From Brevundimonas subvibrioides (GTDB lineage: Bacteria; Pseudomonadota; Alphaproteobacteria; Caulobacterales; Caulobacteraceae), in NCBI RefSeq assembly GCF_027271155.1, contig NZ_CP114542.1, forward strand, positions 806,001 through 870,000: a DNA stretch of 64,000 nucleotides, read 5' to 3'. Shown here piece after piece: positions 1 to 9,417 of the stretch. How positions within the stretch are numbered: position 1 is the stretch's first letter; every line of letters begins with the position of its first letter. Below the pieces are notes generated by a model. That model worked only from the letters and a program-made list of their open reading frames with translations, was not told where the DNA came from and made no database searches. The translations under genes and the position numbers were made by a program.

Positions 1-1387
1 ACGCGATCCGATGGGCGTGAACGCCTTCTATCTGGCCCTGTCGCTGATCATCATGGGGGTCGGCTTCTTGAAGCCGAACATCTCCACCCTGGTCGGACAG
101 CTCTATACCCAGGGGGACCCACGCCGGGATTCCGGCTTCACCCTGTATTACTACGGCATCAACCTCGGCTCGTTCTGGGCGGCGGTGCTGTGCGGATATC
201 TGGGCCAGACGTTCGGTTGGGGCTGGGGCTTCGGCCTCGCGGGACTCGGCATGCTTGGAGGCCTGATCGTCTTCGTGCTCGGCAAGGGTCTCCTGGAAGG
301 CAAGGGCGAAAGCCCCTTCCCCGAGTTGATCAGGAAACCGGTGGTGGGGCCGATCAACCGCGAATGGCTGATCTACATTCTCGGCGCGGCGGCGGTGATC
401 CCGATGATGTTCATCGCTCGCAGCCACGAAACGGTCGGCTACGGCCTGATCGCGGCCACCCTGGCGGCGCTCGCCTATGTGACCTGGTTCATCGTCGCCA
501 AGCTGAAGGGCGACAAGGTCGCGCGCGAGCGGATGATGTTGGCCATGGTGCTGGTGTTCGGCTCGGCGGTGTTTTTCACCCTGTTCGAACAGGCGGGTTC
601 CTCGCTGAACCTGTTCGCCGAGCGCAACGTCGACCTGGCCGTCACTGCCAGTGCCGGCACCTTCCTGGGCATTCCCTATGGCTCGCCGGAACAGCTGGCC
701 GCCGCCGGGATCGTCCCCGCCAACTGGTGGAGCTGGATCGACACCTCCCTGACGGCGTCGCAGACCCAGTCGTTCAACGCGGGCTTCATCCTGATCTTCG
801 CGCCGGTGTTCGCAGCCCTTTGGGTCTTCCTGGCCAAGCGCCGGATGGATCCGAATCCGGTGGTGAAGTTCGGCCTCGGGATCATCCAGGTCGGTCTGGG
901 CTTCCTGGTCGTGGTCTGGGGTGCCAACTCGGGCATGGTGGACGACGCGTTCCGCACCCCGCTGGTGCTCCTGGCCATCCTCTATCTGCTGCACACCCTG
1001 GGCGAGCTGTTCCTGTCGCCGGTGGGTCTGTCGGAGATCACCAAGCTGTCGGTGCCTTCGATCGTCAGCTTCATGATGGCGGTCTGGTTTATGGCCTCGT
1101 CGATCGCTCACTTCCTGGGTGGTATCATCGCGGGCCTCGCCGGGACCGAGACGGTCAGTGGAGAGGTGACCAATCCGCAGGCCGCGCTGCAGAGCTCGCT
1201 CGATTCGTTCAACACGATCGGATGGGTCGGCGTCGGCATCGGCGTGGCCTTCATCCTGGCCAGCTTTTTCATCGCGAAATGGTCGAACGGGGTGAATGAT
1301 CCGAATAACCATCCCGGGCCGACGCCGACCGATCGCGGTCAGGAGGACGGCAACATCGCCGCCCCGCAGACCTCGACCCCGGGCTGA
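1..1387 (+). CDS. POT/PTR2 family peptide transporter, 5' end cut by the window
   Basis: Proton-coupled oligopeptide symporter of the inner membrane (major facilitator superfamily). The reading frame is open from the first bases, so the start lies outside the window; about 461 residues are visible of a usual 500-600. The PTR2 signature is present near the visible N-terminus: a KPNIS segment (family GxxKPNI) followed by LYYYGINLGSF, the family's FYxxINxGS motif. At least nine hydrophobic segments follow, and the C-terminus is a short polar tail. It converges with a TonB-dependent receptor, and a strong hairpin separates the two. Substrate specificity cannot be read from the sequence. Confidence 0.93.
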   Translation, partial: RDPMGVNAFYLALSLIIMGVGFLKPNISTLVGQLYTQGDPRRDSGFTLYYYGINLGSFWAAVLCGYLGQTFGWGWGFGLAGLGMLGGLIVFVLGKGLLEGKGESPFPELIRKPVVGPINREWLIYILGAAAVIPMMFIARSHETVGYGLIAATLAALAYVTWFIVAKLKGDKVARERMMLAMVLVFGSAVFFTLFEQAGSSLNLFAERNVDLAVTASAGTFLGIPYGSPEQLAAAGIVPANWWSWIDTSLTASQTQSFNAGFILIFAPVFAALWVFLAKRRMDPNPVVKFGLGIIQVGLGFLVVVWGANSGMVDDAFRTPLVLLAILYLLHTLGELFLSPVGLSEITKLSVPSIVSFMMAVWFMASSIAHFLGGIIAGLAGTETVSGEVTNPQAALQSSLDSFNTIGWVGVGIGVAFILASFFIAKWSNGVNDPNNHPGPTPTDRGQEDGNIAAPQTSTPG

Positions 1388-1392
1388 GGGTC

Positions 1393-1423
1393 ACAGGGGC
1401 GGCGTATCGCACGCCGCCCCTGT
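1393..1423. terminator. Bidirectional intrinsic terminator
   Basis: A perfect 13-bp stem (1393-1405 with 1411-1423, ACAGGGGCGGCGT and its complement) around a 5-base loop sits between the convergent transporter and TonB-receptor genes. A short T run follows on the plus strand (TTTG). The symmetry suits termination from both sides. Confidence 0.8.
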
Positions 1424-1429
1424 TTGCCG

Positions 1430-3481
1430 TCAGAACGTCCGGCGCGCCTGCAGGAAGACGAACGGCCCCTGGCGCGTGCCCCTGTCCTCCCGGAAGGCCA
1501 GCGGTGAACTGTTCCGCGGCCCGGAATAGACGAAGCGGGTGCGTCGGCGTTCCAGATCGCTGGCATTGCCCGCGTCGAACCGCAGCGTCAGCTCGGGGCG
1601 CGGCTTCCACTGGACGAAGAAGGTCAGGTCTGGATCGGTCTCCAGGCGGCGGACCTCGCGGATCCGGTACTGGAATGAGTCGTCCAGATTGCAGCCATGG
1701 TGACCGCCATAGGACCATCGGCCGCCGCGCAGGTCCTGATCGAAGCTGACCCCGCAGCCATTGGCCAGCTGGCTGCTGAACCGCCGCGCCTCTCCCGTCA
1801 GGGGATCGATCACGCTCGACTGGTTCCAGCTGTAGCGCGCATGAAAGCGGGCATTGGCGAGGCCGAACCGGTCCAGCGGCAGGGCCAGCTGCACCTGCTG
1901 GAAATCGGAGGTTCCCGTCCCGACGTTGCCCACGGCCTCGAACCCGCCGACCAGGGGAATGACGTCGACGATGTCTTCCCACTTGCGGTGCGATGCCGTC
2001 AGGGTCAGGACGCCCTCGCCCCAGAACCGGCGCTCGTAGACGCCCTCGACGACCCAGCTCTTCTCGGGCTCCAGTTCGGGATTGCCGCCCTCGACCTGGT
2101 TCAGATCGACGTCGGCCGAGGCGACGAAGTCCTCGAAATCCAGCTGCCCGACCTCGCGCTCCAGCCGCAGCCGGATCTGGTGATCGGGGATCGGCGTCCA
2201 GGTCAGCTGCACGCGCGGCTTGGGATAGACGAAGGTCCGGGACCGGTCGCTGTCGCCCGATTGACGGATCTCGGACACCTCCACCCGCAATGCCGCCTCG
2301 ACCGTCAGGCTGGCCCGGGGCCGCCAGGTCGCCTGGCCGAACGCCTCGCCCCGCAGTTCCTCCACCCTGACCGACGCCGAGGGCAGGGGAACCGGCACGC
2401 CGTTCTCGGCATAGGTCGTTGTGCTGTCGAGGAAGTTGTAGGCCGCCTCGCCGCCGCCCTCCCAGGCCCAGCGGTCGTTCGGCCGAAAGCGAAGGACGGC
2501 GCGGGCGATGCTTTCGCCCGATGTCGAATCGGACCCGAAGTCGGCCCCTCCACTCGCCGTACGCGATCCCGACAGACTGTCCTCGGTCTCATAGGTCTGC
2601 AGGCCGATCAGCTCGATCTCGGCGCGCTCGCCCAGCGGCCGCGACCAGTTGGCCCCGACCTCGCCATTGGCGCTGCTGTAATCGCCGGTGCTCAGCTCGT
2701 CGCTGCCGAATCCCGACAGGATATGGGTGTCGATCGAACTGGCCATGTCGAACCAGTTGCCCAGGGCGTTGATCCGCAGTTTGCCGCCACTGACCCGCGC
2801 CTGCCAGGCCACGGTCCCCTCTACGCTTCTGTATCGGTCCCACAGGTCCAGGTCCGCGTCCTGGGTCAGGGCCCCGGCCGCGTCGAAGCGCCGACGATAG
2901 CCCGTCGCCGTCTGGCCCGTGCGGTCCGCGCCGGCGCTGAACGAGGCTTCCAGCTGGTCGTCGCCCTCGCGGCGCGACCACGATCCCTTCAGCAGCGGCC
3001 CCAGATAGCCGTCCGGATACAGGTAGCTGTTGACCTCGATCACCCGCTCGATCTGGACTGTGCGTTTCAGCACGACATTGGCGATGACGGCCCGACCCTG
3101 CATGTCGATGCCGGGTGCCCCACCCCGGATCAGCTCGATCCGTTCCACGCTGTCGGCCGAGATGCGGCGAAGGATCGCGTCCAGATCCTCGCTCTTGGTC
3201 GCGGGGCGATCGCCGTCGATCAGCACATTGCCCGCGGCACCCGCGAAACCGCGCGTGTCGTTGTCGCCGCTGTCGAGGCCGAAGCCGGGCAGGCGACCGA
3301 TCATGTCCAGCGCGGTGTTCGGCCCGGAGCTGGCAAAGAAGTCCGGCGTGAAGATCAGGACGCCTTGCGGTGGCGTGTCCCCGACCGTTGCCGGCTCCGC
3401 TGGACCGGGTGTCTGGGCACCCGCCGGTATCGGAACCGCGAGGACTGCCGTCGTGGCGAGCAGAAGGGCTCGAATCAACAT
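1430..3481 (-). CDS. TonB-dependent outer-membrane receptor (first of a tandem pair)
   Basis: Outer-membrane beta-barrel receptor that imports a ligand using TonB energy; 683 residues. A signal peptide ends near AGAQT (about residue 23). The plug domain (about 40-150) contains FTPDFF, NTALDMIGRLPGF, VLIDGDRP and the ELIRGGAPGIDMQG block, and the barrel fills the rest. The protein ends in Phe (RRTF), the usual barrel C-terminal signal. The downstream-oriented neighbour at 3605-5659 has the same plug motifs and nearly the same length, so the two look like a tandem duplication. No FecR/sigma pair or substrate enzyme is adjacent, so the ligand is unknown. Confidence 0.92.
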   Translation of the reverse strand: MLIRALLLATTAVLAVPIPAGAQTPGPAEPATVGDTPPQGVLIFTPDFFASSGPNTALDMIGRLPGFGLDSGDNDTRGFAGAAGNVLIDGDRPATKSEDLDAILRRISADSVERIELIRGGAPGIDMQGRAVIANVVLKRTVQIERVIEVNSYLYPDGYLGPLLKGSWSRREGDDQLEASFSAGADRTGQTATGYRRRFDAAGALTQDADLDLWDRYRSVEGTVAWQARVSGGKLRINALGNWFDMASSIDTHILSGFGSDELSTGDYSSANGEVGANWSRPLGERAEIELIGLQTYETEDSLSGSRTASGGADFGSDSTSGESIARAVLRFRPNDRWAWEGGGEAAYNFLDSTTTYAENGVPVPLPSASVRVEELRGEAFGQATWRPRASLTVEAALRVEVSEIRQSGDSDRSRTFVYPKPRVQLTWTPIPDHQIRLRLEREVGQLDFEDFVASADVDLNQVEGGNPELEPEKSWVVEGVYERRFWGEGVLTLTASHRKWEDIVDVIPLVGGFEAVGNVGTGTSDFQQVQLALPLDRFGLANARFHARYSWNQSSVIDPLTGEARRFSSQLANGCGVSFDQDLRGGRWSYGGHHGCNLDDSFQYRIREVRRLETDPDLTFFVQWKPRPELTLRFDAGNASDLERRRTRFVYSGPRNSSPLAFREDRGTRQGPFVFLQARRTF

Positions 3482-3604
3482 GGTACGCGCACCCCCGCCC
3501 CCAGGATCGGCTGGCCGGGTCCGCCTACAACGACAGGGGCAACCAGAGGATTAAATCTGTGTCAGGGTCGCCAGCGACCGGCGCATCGGCCGCTGCTCCT
3601 CCGA

Positions 3605-5659
3605 TCAGAAGGTCTTCTTCAGGGTGATCTGGTAGAAGGTGTTGGGGTCGATATCGCGGGTCTCGGTGAAGGCCACGGGCCGCCCGCCGGTGCGGCTGGC
3701 ATAGACGGTGCGCTCGACGTTGAAGTCATTCCAGATCGTCACCTGGGCCCGGATCGAGAGGGACGGCGTCGGCTTGTATTCGACGAAGCCCTGGAAATAG
3801 TCGTCACCGTTGAAGCCGGAGGTCTGGTCCGGGTCGTAGGAATACTCCCCAAGCGAGGCCAGGAAGGTGGCCGCCCAGTTGATCTTCCAGCTGGTGATGT
3901 CCTGGCTGATCGTGAACCCGGGCTGCGACGCACGAACACCCGAGATGGGCCGCGTCCTGCCCGTCGTCGGATCGGTGACCTCGGTCTTGTTCCAGGTGTT
4001 GTCGAAGGTGAACTGGCCACCGGAGAACCCCGTCCAGTCCAGCGGCAGCGAGATGTTGACCGCCAGCTGGTCCAGCGTGCCGTCGCCGATGTTGCCGGTG
4101 GCCGACAGGTCGTTCGGCAGCGGCAGGCGGTCGATGACGCCGGTGATCTCGTCGTGGCGATAGCCGACCGAGACGATGCCGTCGCCCAGGAACCGGCGCT
4201 CATAGACCAGTTCGGTGACCCAGCGCTGTTCGGGCTCCAGGTCGACATTGCCACCGAAGACATTGTCGTCGTCCAGCTCGGCCGAGGCGGCGAAGTCGCC
4301 GAAATCCAGCTGGCCGACTTCACGCTCGAAGCGGAAGCGGACCTGGTTGTTGGCCATGGGTGTCCAGGTCGCCTGGAAGCGCGGCTTGGCGAAGTAGAAG
4401 GATTTCTCCTGATCGGCGTCGCCCGACTGGGTGATGGTGGAGGCTTCCAGACGGATTCCGCCTTCCAGGGTCAGGTCGGGCCGGACGCGCCACGTCGCCT
4501 TGGTGAAGGCCTCGCCCCGCGTCTCCTCGACCTTGACCGAGGCCGACGGCAAGGCCACGGGTGTGCCGCCGACCGTGAAGGCCTGATCGGTCTCCAGCAT
4601 GTTGTAGGCCACCTCGGCTCCACCCTCGATCGTCATCGACGGCGACCGTTCCCAGCGCAGCAGGGAGCGCAGGATGGTCTCGGACGCATTGCCGACCGAG
4701 GTGAACCGCTGTTCGGGGCTGGCGACGCCTGCGATCACGCTGCTCGATACCGCGGTGTCGTCGAAGTCGCTCCATTCACGGATGAACCGCGTCTCGCTGG
4801 TCAGGCCGGTGCGGACGGGACGGGTATAGACAGCGCCCACCTCGCCGCTGGTGCCTTCGTCGCTGAAGCTGTTGTCGCGACGCACGCCGGGCGCGCTCTG
4901 CAGGCTGAAGTTGCGATAGTCGTTCTGGCCGATGCGGGCCGTCAGGTCGATCTTGCCGCCCAGAAAGGCGTCGGCATAGTTGCCGCGAATGGACTGGCCG
5001 CCGCCCTGCTGGTCATTGACGTAGGACTCGTCGCGCAGAATGGCACCACTGGCATCGCGGCGGACGACGCGGCCGGGACCGTTGGCATCGCTGATGCTGA
5101 CGCCGTCGGACAGGGTGATGCCCCACGACCGGTCCCCATCCTTGGCCGTGAACTGGTAGTTGCCGTTGTAGGCATCCTGCCCGCCGTCGAACAGGAAGGC
5201 ATTCCACGTCAGCACGGACTGGCGGCTGGACTGGCTTTTTGTGATGACGTTCACGACCACGGAATAGCCCTGCATGTCGATGCCGGGGGCCCCGCCGCGA
5301 ACCAGTTCGATGCGCTCGACCTGTGTCGCCAGGGTGCGGCTGAGGACGGACGATCCGCTGTCGTTCTTGGATGCCGGGCGGGCCCCGTTGATCAGGATGT
5401 TGCCGACCGCCCCTTCGAACCCGCGCGATCCGTCACCGTCCTGGGCCGAGAACCCCGGCACGCGGCTGACCATGTCCAGGGCCGTATTGGGTCGATAGTC
5501 GGTGAAGAAGTCGGGCGTGAAGACCAGGACGCCCTGCTGCCCGGCCTCGGCGACCGGGGCTGCCGTCTGGGCCGATGGCGTGGGCGGGACGGTCTGGGCC
5601 TGCGCCACGCCGGCACCCAACAGGGCGGCCGTGGTGGCCAAAAGGATCGTCTTCGTCAT
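3605..5659 (-). CDS. TonB-dependent outer-membrane receptor (second of a tandem pair)
   Basis: Paralogue of the gene 123 bp downstream; 684 residues. A signal peptide ends at about AQAQT. The plug carries VLVFTPDFF, NTALDMVSRVPGF, GNILINGARP and ERIELVRGGAPGIDMQG, and the protein ends in KKTF with a terminal Phe. The barrel sequences of the two copies differ much more than the plugs, as expected if ligand choice diverged. A stretch of about 277 bp richer in A+T lies upstream and probably holds its promoter. Both genes read the same way and may be co-transcribed. Confidence 0.92.
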   Translation of the reverse strand: MTKTILLATTAALLGAGVAQAQTVPPTPSAQTAAPVAEAGQQGVLVFTPDFFTDYRPNTALDMVSRVPGFSAQDGDGSRGFEGAVGNILINGARPASKNDSGSSVLSRTLATQVERIELVRGGAPGIDMQGYSVVVNVITKSQSSRQSVLTWNAFLFDGGQDAYNGNYQFTAKDGDRSWGITLSDGVSISDANGPGRVVRRDASGAILRDESYVNDQQGGGQSIRGNYADAFLGGKIDLTARIGQNDYRNFSLQSAPGVRRDNSFSDEGTSGEVGAVYTRPVRTGLTSETRFIREWSDFDDTAVSSSVIAGVASPEQRFTSVGNASETILRSLLRWERSPSMTIEGGAEVAYNMLETDQAFTVGGTPVALPSASVKVEETRGEAFTKATWRVRPDLTLEGGIRLEASTITQSGDADQEKSFYFAKPRFQATWTPMANNQVRFRFEREVGQLDFGDFAASAELDDDNVFGGNVDLEPEQRWVTELVYERRFLGDGIVSVGYRHDEITGVIDRLPLPNDLSATGNIGDGTLDQLAVNISLPLDWTGFSGGQFTFDNTWNKTEVTDPTTGRTRPISGVRASQPGFTISQDITSWKINWAATFLASLGEYSYDPDQTSGFNGDDYFQGFVEYKPTPSLSIRAQVTIWNDFNVERTVYASRTGGRPVAFTETRDIDPNTFYQITLKKTF

Positions 5660-5936
5660 CGGCTGGGGTGCCCCCTCGTTTGCGAGGGCAGGTTTGGCGA
5701 TGCCGTGGATCGATCTCCAGTTACAAGACGGACAGGTGGATTAAATCGAATACAGAATTACAGGACCGTAATGCACTCCGATATTTGAGAACCCGGTTTG
5801 TTCGAGAAACGATCCAGTGTTCCTTGCAGGCGCGGACTGTATAGCGGCGGCCGCGTTTGTCGGCCGGCGGGCCCTGTGGCCATGCTGATGCCACAAGGCG
5901 CTGCAAGCGTCACAGGGCGTCGTGAGGGAGTCGTCG

Positions 5937-6872
5937 ATGATTCGTGGTCTGGCCCTTGGCCTGTTGCTGATGTGTGCTGCCGTGCCCGCCGTGGCCCAGG
6001 ACGCGGATCAGGTCGATGACATTATCGTCGTGGCCCGCCGGTCCCAGACGCCGATCTGGGAAGTCAGTCGGGGCGACCGGTCCCTGATCCTGGTCGGCAA
6101 TATCCGGGGACTGCCTCGCGGTTTCGAATGGAGCCCGTCGGGGCTGGAGGCGGCGACCGCGCGGGCGGACCGAATCCTGTATCCGCCCGTGGGCCGGGTC
6201 TCGGCCTCCGATCTGGTTCGCGTGCTGTGGCGGATGCGGACAATCAGCCGACTGCCGGGCGAGACGACCAGCGCCGACTATCTCGATCCGGCCGTGCAGG
6301 CGCGGCTGGAGGCCGTCATGGCGGAAGACGGCGACGACTGGCGACGCCAGAGCTTCGTCTTTCTGGGCTTCGACCTGACCCGGGACAAGGCGGGCTATCG
6401 ACCCGGCGGTGACGATGCCGAAGACGTGGTGCGGCGCGGGGCCCGGCGGGCGCGGATCGAGGGCCAGACGGTGGGAGAGGTGCGAGGCGACGAGATCGTC
6501 GACAACCTGATCAACCAGGCACCGCAGGCCTATGCGCCCTGTATCGCCGCGGGCGTCGTGGCGGCGGAGGGCGGGCCGGAGAGTTTCGTCCATCGTGCCG
6601 AGGACTGGCGGGCCCTGCGGGTGCCCGAGGTGATCGGGAATCCGCTGGACGTCGCCCTGGGCCAGTGCTGGCCGTGGGGCGATCCGGAGATCGGGCCGCA
6701 GTTGAAGGGGCAGTGGCTGACGGCGATCGCCGGTGCCCTGGATCAGCCGGGAACGACCTTGGCGGTGGCACCCTTGCGGCTGCTGGCCGAGCCCGGCGGC
6801 GTGCTGGACGGGTTGGAGGCGCAAGGGTTCGATGTGCGCGGGCCGGACTGGAAAACAGGGCAGGCGGACTGA
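5937..6872 (+). CDS. TraB/GumN family protein
   Basis: Predicted periplasmic protein of 311 residues in the TraB/PrgY/GumN family. Distant relatives are thought to be metal-dependent proteases or pheromone-inactivating proteins, but the bacterial GumN-like members have no settled function. The ATG at 5937 was chosen over an in-frame GTG at 5922 because GAGGGAG lies just before it and the signal peptide (MIRGLALGLLL to VAQDAD) then starts cleanly. The family's opening motif appears as ILVGNIRGLPRGFEW (usually LVGTxHxxP). The middle is charged and the C-terminal third resembles the usual mixed alpha/beta half. It converges with tldD. Confidence 0.8.
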   Translation: MIRGLALGLLLMCAAVPAVAQDADQVDDIIVVARRSQTPIWEVSRGDRSLILVGNIRGLPRGFEWSPSGLEAATARADRILYPPVGRVSASDLVRVLWRMRTISRLPGETTSADYLDPAVQARLEAVMAEDGDDWRRQSFVFLGFDLTRDKAGYRPGGDDAEDVVRRGARRARIEGQTVGEVRGDEIVDNLINQAPQAYAPCIAAGVVAAEGGPESFVHRAEDWRALRVPEVIGNPLDVALGQCWPWGDPEIGPQLKGQWLTAIAGALDQPGTTLAVAPLRLLAEPGGVLDGLEAQGFDVRGPDWKTGQAD

Positions 6873-6984
6873 AAAACACCGTCCGACCCGTCCGACCTGT
6901 TTACGGCCGTCGGTGGAGGAACAGCGATGTCAAAGACCGGAAGCGGCAAGCGTGACACGTGGCGACGTCAAATTCGGTCGTGAC

Positions 6985-8415
6985 CTAAACGGCCGTCCCC
7001 CCCACCGTCAGGCCGCCGATCTTGAGGCTGGGCTGGCCGATGCCGACGGGGACGCCCTGACCCGACTTGCCGCAGACGCCGACGCCGGGGTCGAAGGCGA
7101 AGTCGTCGCCGATCATCGAGACATTGGTCAGGGCCGTGGCCCCGTCGCCGATCAGGGTCGCGCCCCGGACCGGTGCTGTGATCCTGCCGTCCTCGATCAG
7201 ATAGGCCTCGGTGCACTGGAAGACGAACTTGCCGTTGGTGATGTCCACCTGACCGCCACCGAAGTTGGCCGCATACAGACCGCGCTTCGTGCTCGCGATC
7301 ATGTCCGCCTGCTTGTCCCGGCCACCCTCCATGAAGGTGTTGGTCATGCGGGGCATGGGCATGTGGGCGAAGGACTGGCGGCGACCGTTTCCGGTCGCGC
7401 GCTGGCCCAACTGACGCGCCGACAGCCGGTCGTTCATCAGCCCGACCATGATGCCGTCCTCGATCAGGACCGTCCGCGAGGTCGGCGTGCCCTCGTCGTC
7501 GACGCTGAGCGAACCCCGACGTCCGGCGATGGAGCCGTCGTCGACCACGGTCACACCGGGGGCGGCCACGCGCTGGCCCATCATGCCGCTGAAGACGGAC
7601 GAGCCCTTCCTGTGGAAGTCGCCCTCGAAGCCGTGGCCGATGGCCTCGTGCAGCAGGACGCCGGGCCAGCCGGCGGCCAGAACCACGTCCATCTCTCCGG
7701 CGGGGCAGTCGACGGCCTCCAGGTTGACCAGCGCCCCGCGCAGCGCCTCGTCCACCTGGGCCTGCCACCGTTCGGGCTGGATCCAGGTCTCGAAGCCGGC
7801 GCGGCCACCGGCCCCCGACGACATGGTCTCGCGGCGACCGTCCTTCTCGACCGTGACCGAGACGTTCAGCCGAACGAGGGGCCGCACATCGTTCACCGTC
7901 AGACCGTCGGCGCGCAGGATCTCGATGGCGCGACGCTCGCCGACGATGGAGGCGGACACCTGAACCACCCGGGGATCGCGGGCACGGGCCCAGGCGTCGA
8001 TCTCCTGCAGCAGGGCGATCTTGTCCGAGAAGGCCGGCGAGGCGAGGGGATCGACCGCGTCGTAGAGCTTCTGGTTGGTGGCGCGGGGGCCTTCGGCGGT
8101 GATCCCGGCGTGACCGGACCTGGCCAGGGACGCGCTGTCGGCGGCGCGGCGCAGCGCGGCGGCGCTGATCTCATTGGCGTGGGCGTATCCGGCGGTTTCA
8201 CCGGCGACGACCCGCAGGCCGAAGCCCTCGGTGGCGTCATAGGCGGCGGCCTTCAGGCGACCGTCGTCGAAGACCAGGGATTCGGACTCCGAGCGTTCCA
8301 GGAACAGCTCGCCGTCGTCGGCACCGTGGAGGGCCCCCTGAAGGATGGAGAGCGCTTCAGACGGATCGACGCCCGAGGATTCGAGCAGGGGCGGCGGGGG
8401 AGTGTGGACGGTCAT
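6985..8415 (-). CDS. tldD: Metalloprotease TldD
   Basis: TldD subunit of the TldD/TldE (PmbA) zinc protease, which trims unfolded or modified peptides and was first known from microcin B17 maturation and CcdA turnover. The zinc motif HEAIGH (HExxxH) is present in the LLHEAIGHGFEGD context, and the C-terminal part has the family's GGGQVDITNGKFVF region. The ATG at 8415 gives 476 residues, a normal length; a longer open frame upstream would run through the palindromic repeat and is unlikely to be translated. No tldE/pmbA gene is in the window. Confidence 0.95.
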   Translation of the reverse strand: MTVHTPPPPLLESSGVDPSEALSILQGALHGADDGELFLERSESESLVFDDGRLKAAAYDATEGFGLRVVAGETAGYAHANEISAAALRRAADSASLARSGHAGITAEGPRATNQKLYDAVDPLASPAFSDKIALLQEIDAWARARDPRVVQVSASIVGERRAIEILRADGLTVNDVRPLVRLNVSVTVEKDGRRETMSSGAGGRAGFETWIQPERWQAQVDEALRGALVNLEAVDCPAGEMDVVLAAGWPGVLLHEAIGHGFEGDFHRKGSSVFSGMMGQRVAAPGVTVVDDGSIAGRRGSLSVDDEGTPTSRTVLIEDGIMVGLMNDRLSARQLGQRATGNGRRQSFAHMPMPRMTNTFMEGGRDKQADMIASTKRGLYAANFGGGQVDITNGKFVFQCTEAYLIEDGRITAPVRGATLIGDGATALTNVSMIGDDFAFDPGVGVCGKSGQGVPVGIGQPSLKIGGLTVGGTAV

Positions 8416-8458
8416 GGGTGGAAGATAGGGAGGGAAGGCGGCCGCGTCACCATCGGTG

Positions 8459-8511
8459 TCCTTCTCCCCTTGCGGGAGAAGGTGGCAGCCGCAGGCTGAC
8501 GGATGAGGGGT
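8459..8511 (+). repeat. REP-like palindromic element, left arm of inverted pair A
   Basis: The element starts with a tip hairpin (CTTCTCCC paired with GGGAGAAG). GTGGC, a small variable hairpin and CGGATGAGGGG follow. It is repeated in reverse orientation at 8569-8623 with tip hairpins outward, separated by 57 bp. A second pair of the same design lies at 38.0-38.2 kb. Confidence 0.85.
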
Positions 8512-8540
8512 AAGGATACGGACGAGCCGTATCCAATCCA
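8512..8540. other. Hairpin in the spacer of inverted pair A
   Basis: Between the two palindromic arms, GGATACGG (8514-8521) pairs perfectly with CCGTATCC (8527-8534) around a 5-base loop. The whole 8459-8623 segment could thus fold as one long stem with an internal hairpin. Confidence 0.6.
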
Positions 8541-8568
8541 GAGTTCCTCGGCCTTCAGACCGGGAGTC

Positions 8569-8623
8569 ACCCCTCATCCGACCTCGCTTCGCTCGGCCAC
8601 CTTCTCCCGCAAGGGGAGAAGGA
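8569..8623 (-). repeat. REP-like palindromic element, right arm of inverted pair A
   Basis: Reverse-complement partner of 8459-8511. The outer 28 bases and the inner CGGATGAGGGGT are essentially identical to the left arm, while the internal hairpin differs (CGAGCGAAGCGAG here). It ends six bases before the stop codon of the GIN-domain gene and may act as its transcript end. Confidence 0.85.
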
Positions 8624-8628
8624 TCCGA

Positions 8629-9417
8629 TCACCCCACGCTCACGTCACCCGATCCGGAGATGTTCTGGTTCACCGTCGCGGGTCGGGTTGAGACATCGAC
8701 GTCGCCCGATCCGGAGATCGCGATATCGGCCTTGCCGGTCGGGGCGATGCGGGCATCTCCCGAACCGGCGATGGCGACATTGGCGTCAGTGGCGGACAGG
8801 CCCGACAGGTCGGCGTCGCCCGAGCCGGAGATGTCCAGTTCCAGACTGCGGACCCGGCCGCTGGCATAGACGTCGCCGGAACCGGAGATATCGACCGCAA
8901 GCGTGTCCTGGTCATAGTCCTTCAGCGTCAGGTCGGCGGAGCCTTCCAGGTTGAAGGTCGAGACGTCCGGGGCCGTGACCACGATATGGACGGCTTCCGA
9001 ATGGGCCCACATGCCATGGCCGTCGCGGTTGCGGCCGAAGACGACCGTCTCGTGGTTCGGGCCGTCGGCATCGTCGGCGGTCCAGGTCAGGCGGCCGTCG
9101 ACCAGCCGGACCTTCTCGACCAGGTCGGCCGGGCCGGTGACGGTGACGCCGGCCGTGTCGCCCTGGACGTAGTCGACGTCGGCGGCCAGATCGATCGTCA
9201 GGGTGTCGCCGCCGGTCCAAGCGATCTGGCGGGTGATCTCCGGGGTGCGGGTGTCGTCGGCCCGCTGGAAGCGGACGGTGTCGCCGTCCTGGTCCTTGAA
9301 GGTCCAGGACCAGCCGTGGCGGGCCATGTCGCGTCCCCCCAGGGCAAAGGCGCCGCCGAGGGACGCCGTGGCCAGGACGAGGCCGGCGGCGGCGATGATG
9401 AACAGGGTCCGGATCAT
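8629..9417 (-). CDS. Secreted GIN-domain (DUF2807/DUF4097-like) protein
   Basis: Predicted exported protein of 262 residues with an N-terminal signal or anchor segment (MIRTLFIIAAAGLVLA). The C-terminal half is a solenoid-like series of GSGD turns: ISGSGDVYAS, ISGSGDADLS, IAGSGDARIA, ISGSGDVDVS and a last ISGSGDVSVG. Such repeats mark the GIN domain, thought to form a right-handed beta-helix at the cell envelope; its role is unknown. It is the last gene of an operon with a PadR regulator and a DUF1700 membrane protein. Its ATG overlaps the DUF1700 stop by 4 bp (ATGA), so translation is probably coupled. Confidence 0.85.
   Translation of the reverse strand: MIRTLFIIAAAGLVLATASLGGAFALGGRDMARHGWSWTFKDQDGDTVRFQRADDTRTPEITRQIAWTGGDTLTIDLAADVDYVQGDTAGVTVTGPADLVEKVRLVDGRLTWTADDADGPNHETVVFGRNRDGHGMWAHSEAVHIVVTAPDVSTFNLEGSADLTLKDYDQDTLAVDISGSGDVYASGRVRSLELDISGSGDADLSGLSATDANVAIAGSGDARIAPTGKADIAISGSGDVDVSTRPATVNQNISGSGDVSVG

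Noticed and set aside
1697..5788. A 1363-residue open frame on the plus strand opposite the two TonB receptors
   Set aside because: It is antisense to two well-supported genes. Its composition is of the GC-driven kind (Ala, Gly, Arg, Asp) and it shows no motif; it also runs through the gap between the two genes without a ribosome site.
8416..8577. N-terminal extension of TldD through the palindromic repeat
   Set aside because: It would encode the repeat and has no family support; ATG 8415 gives a normal TldD.
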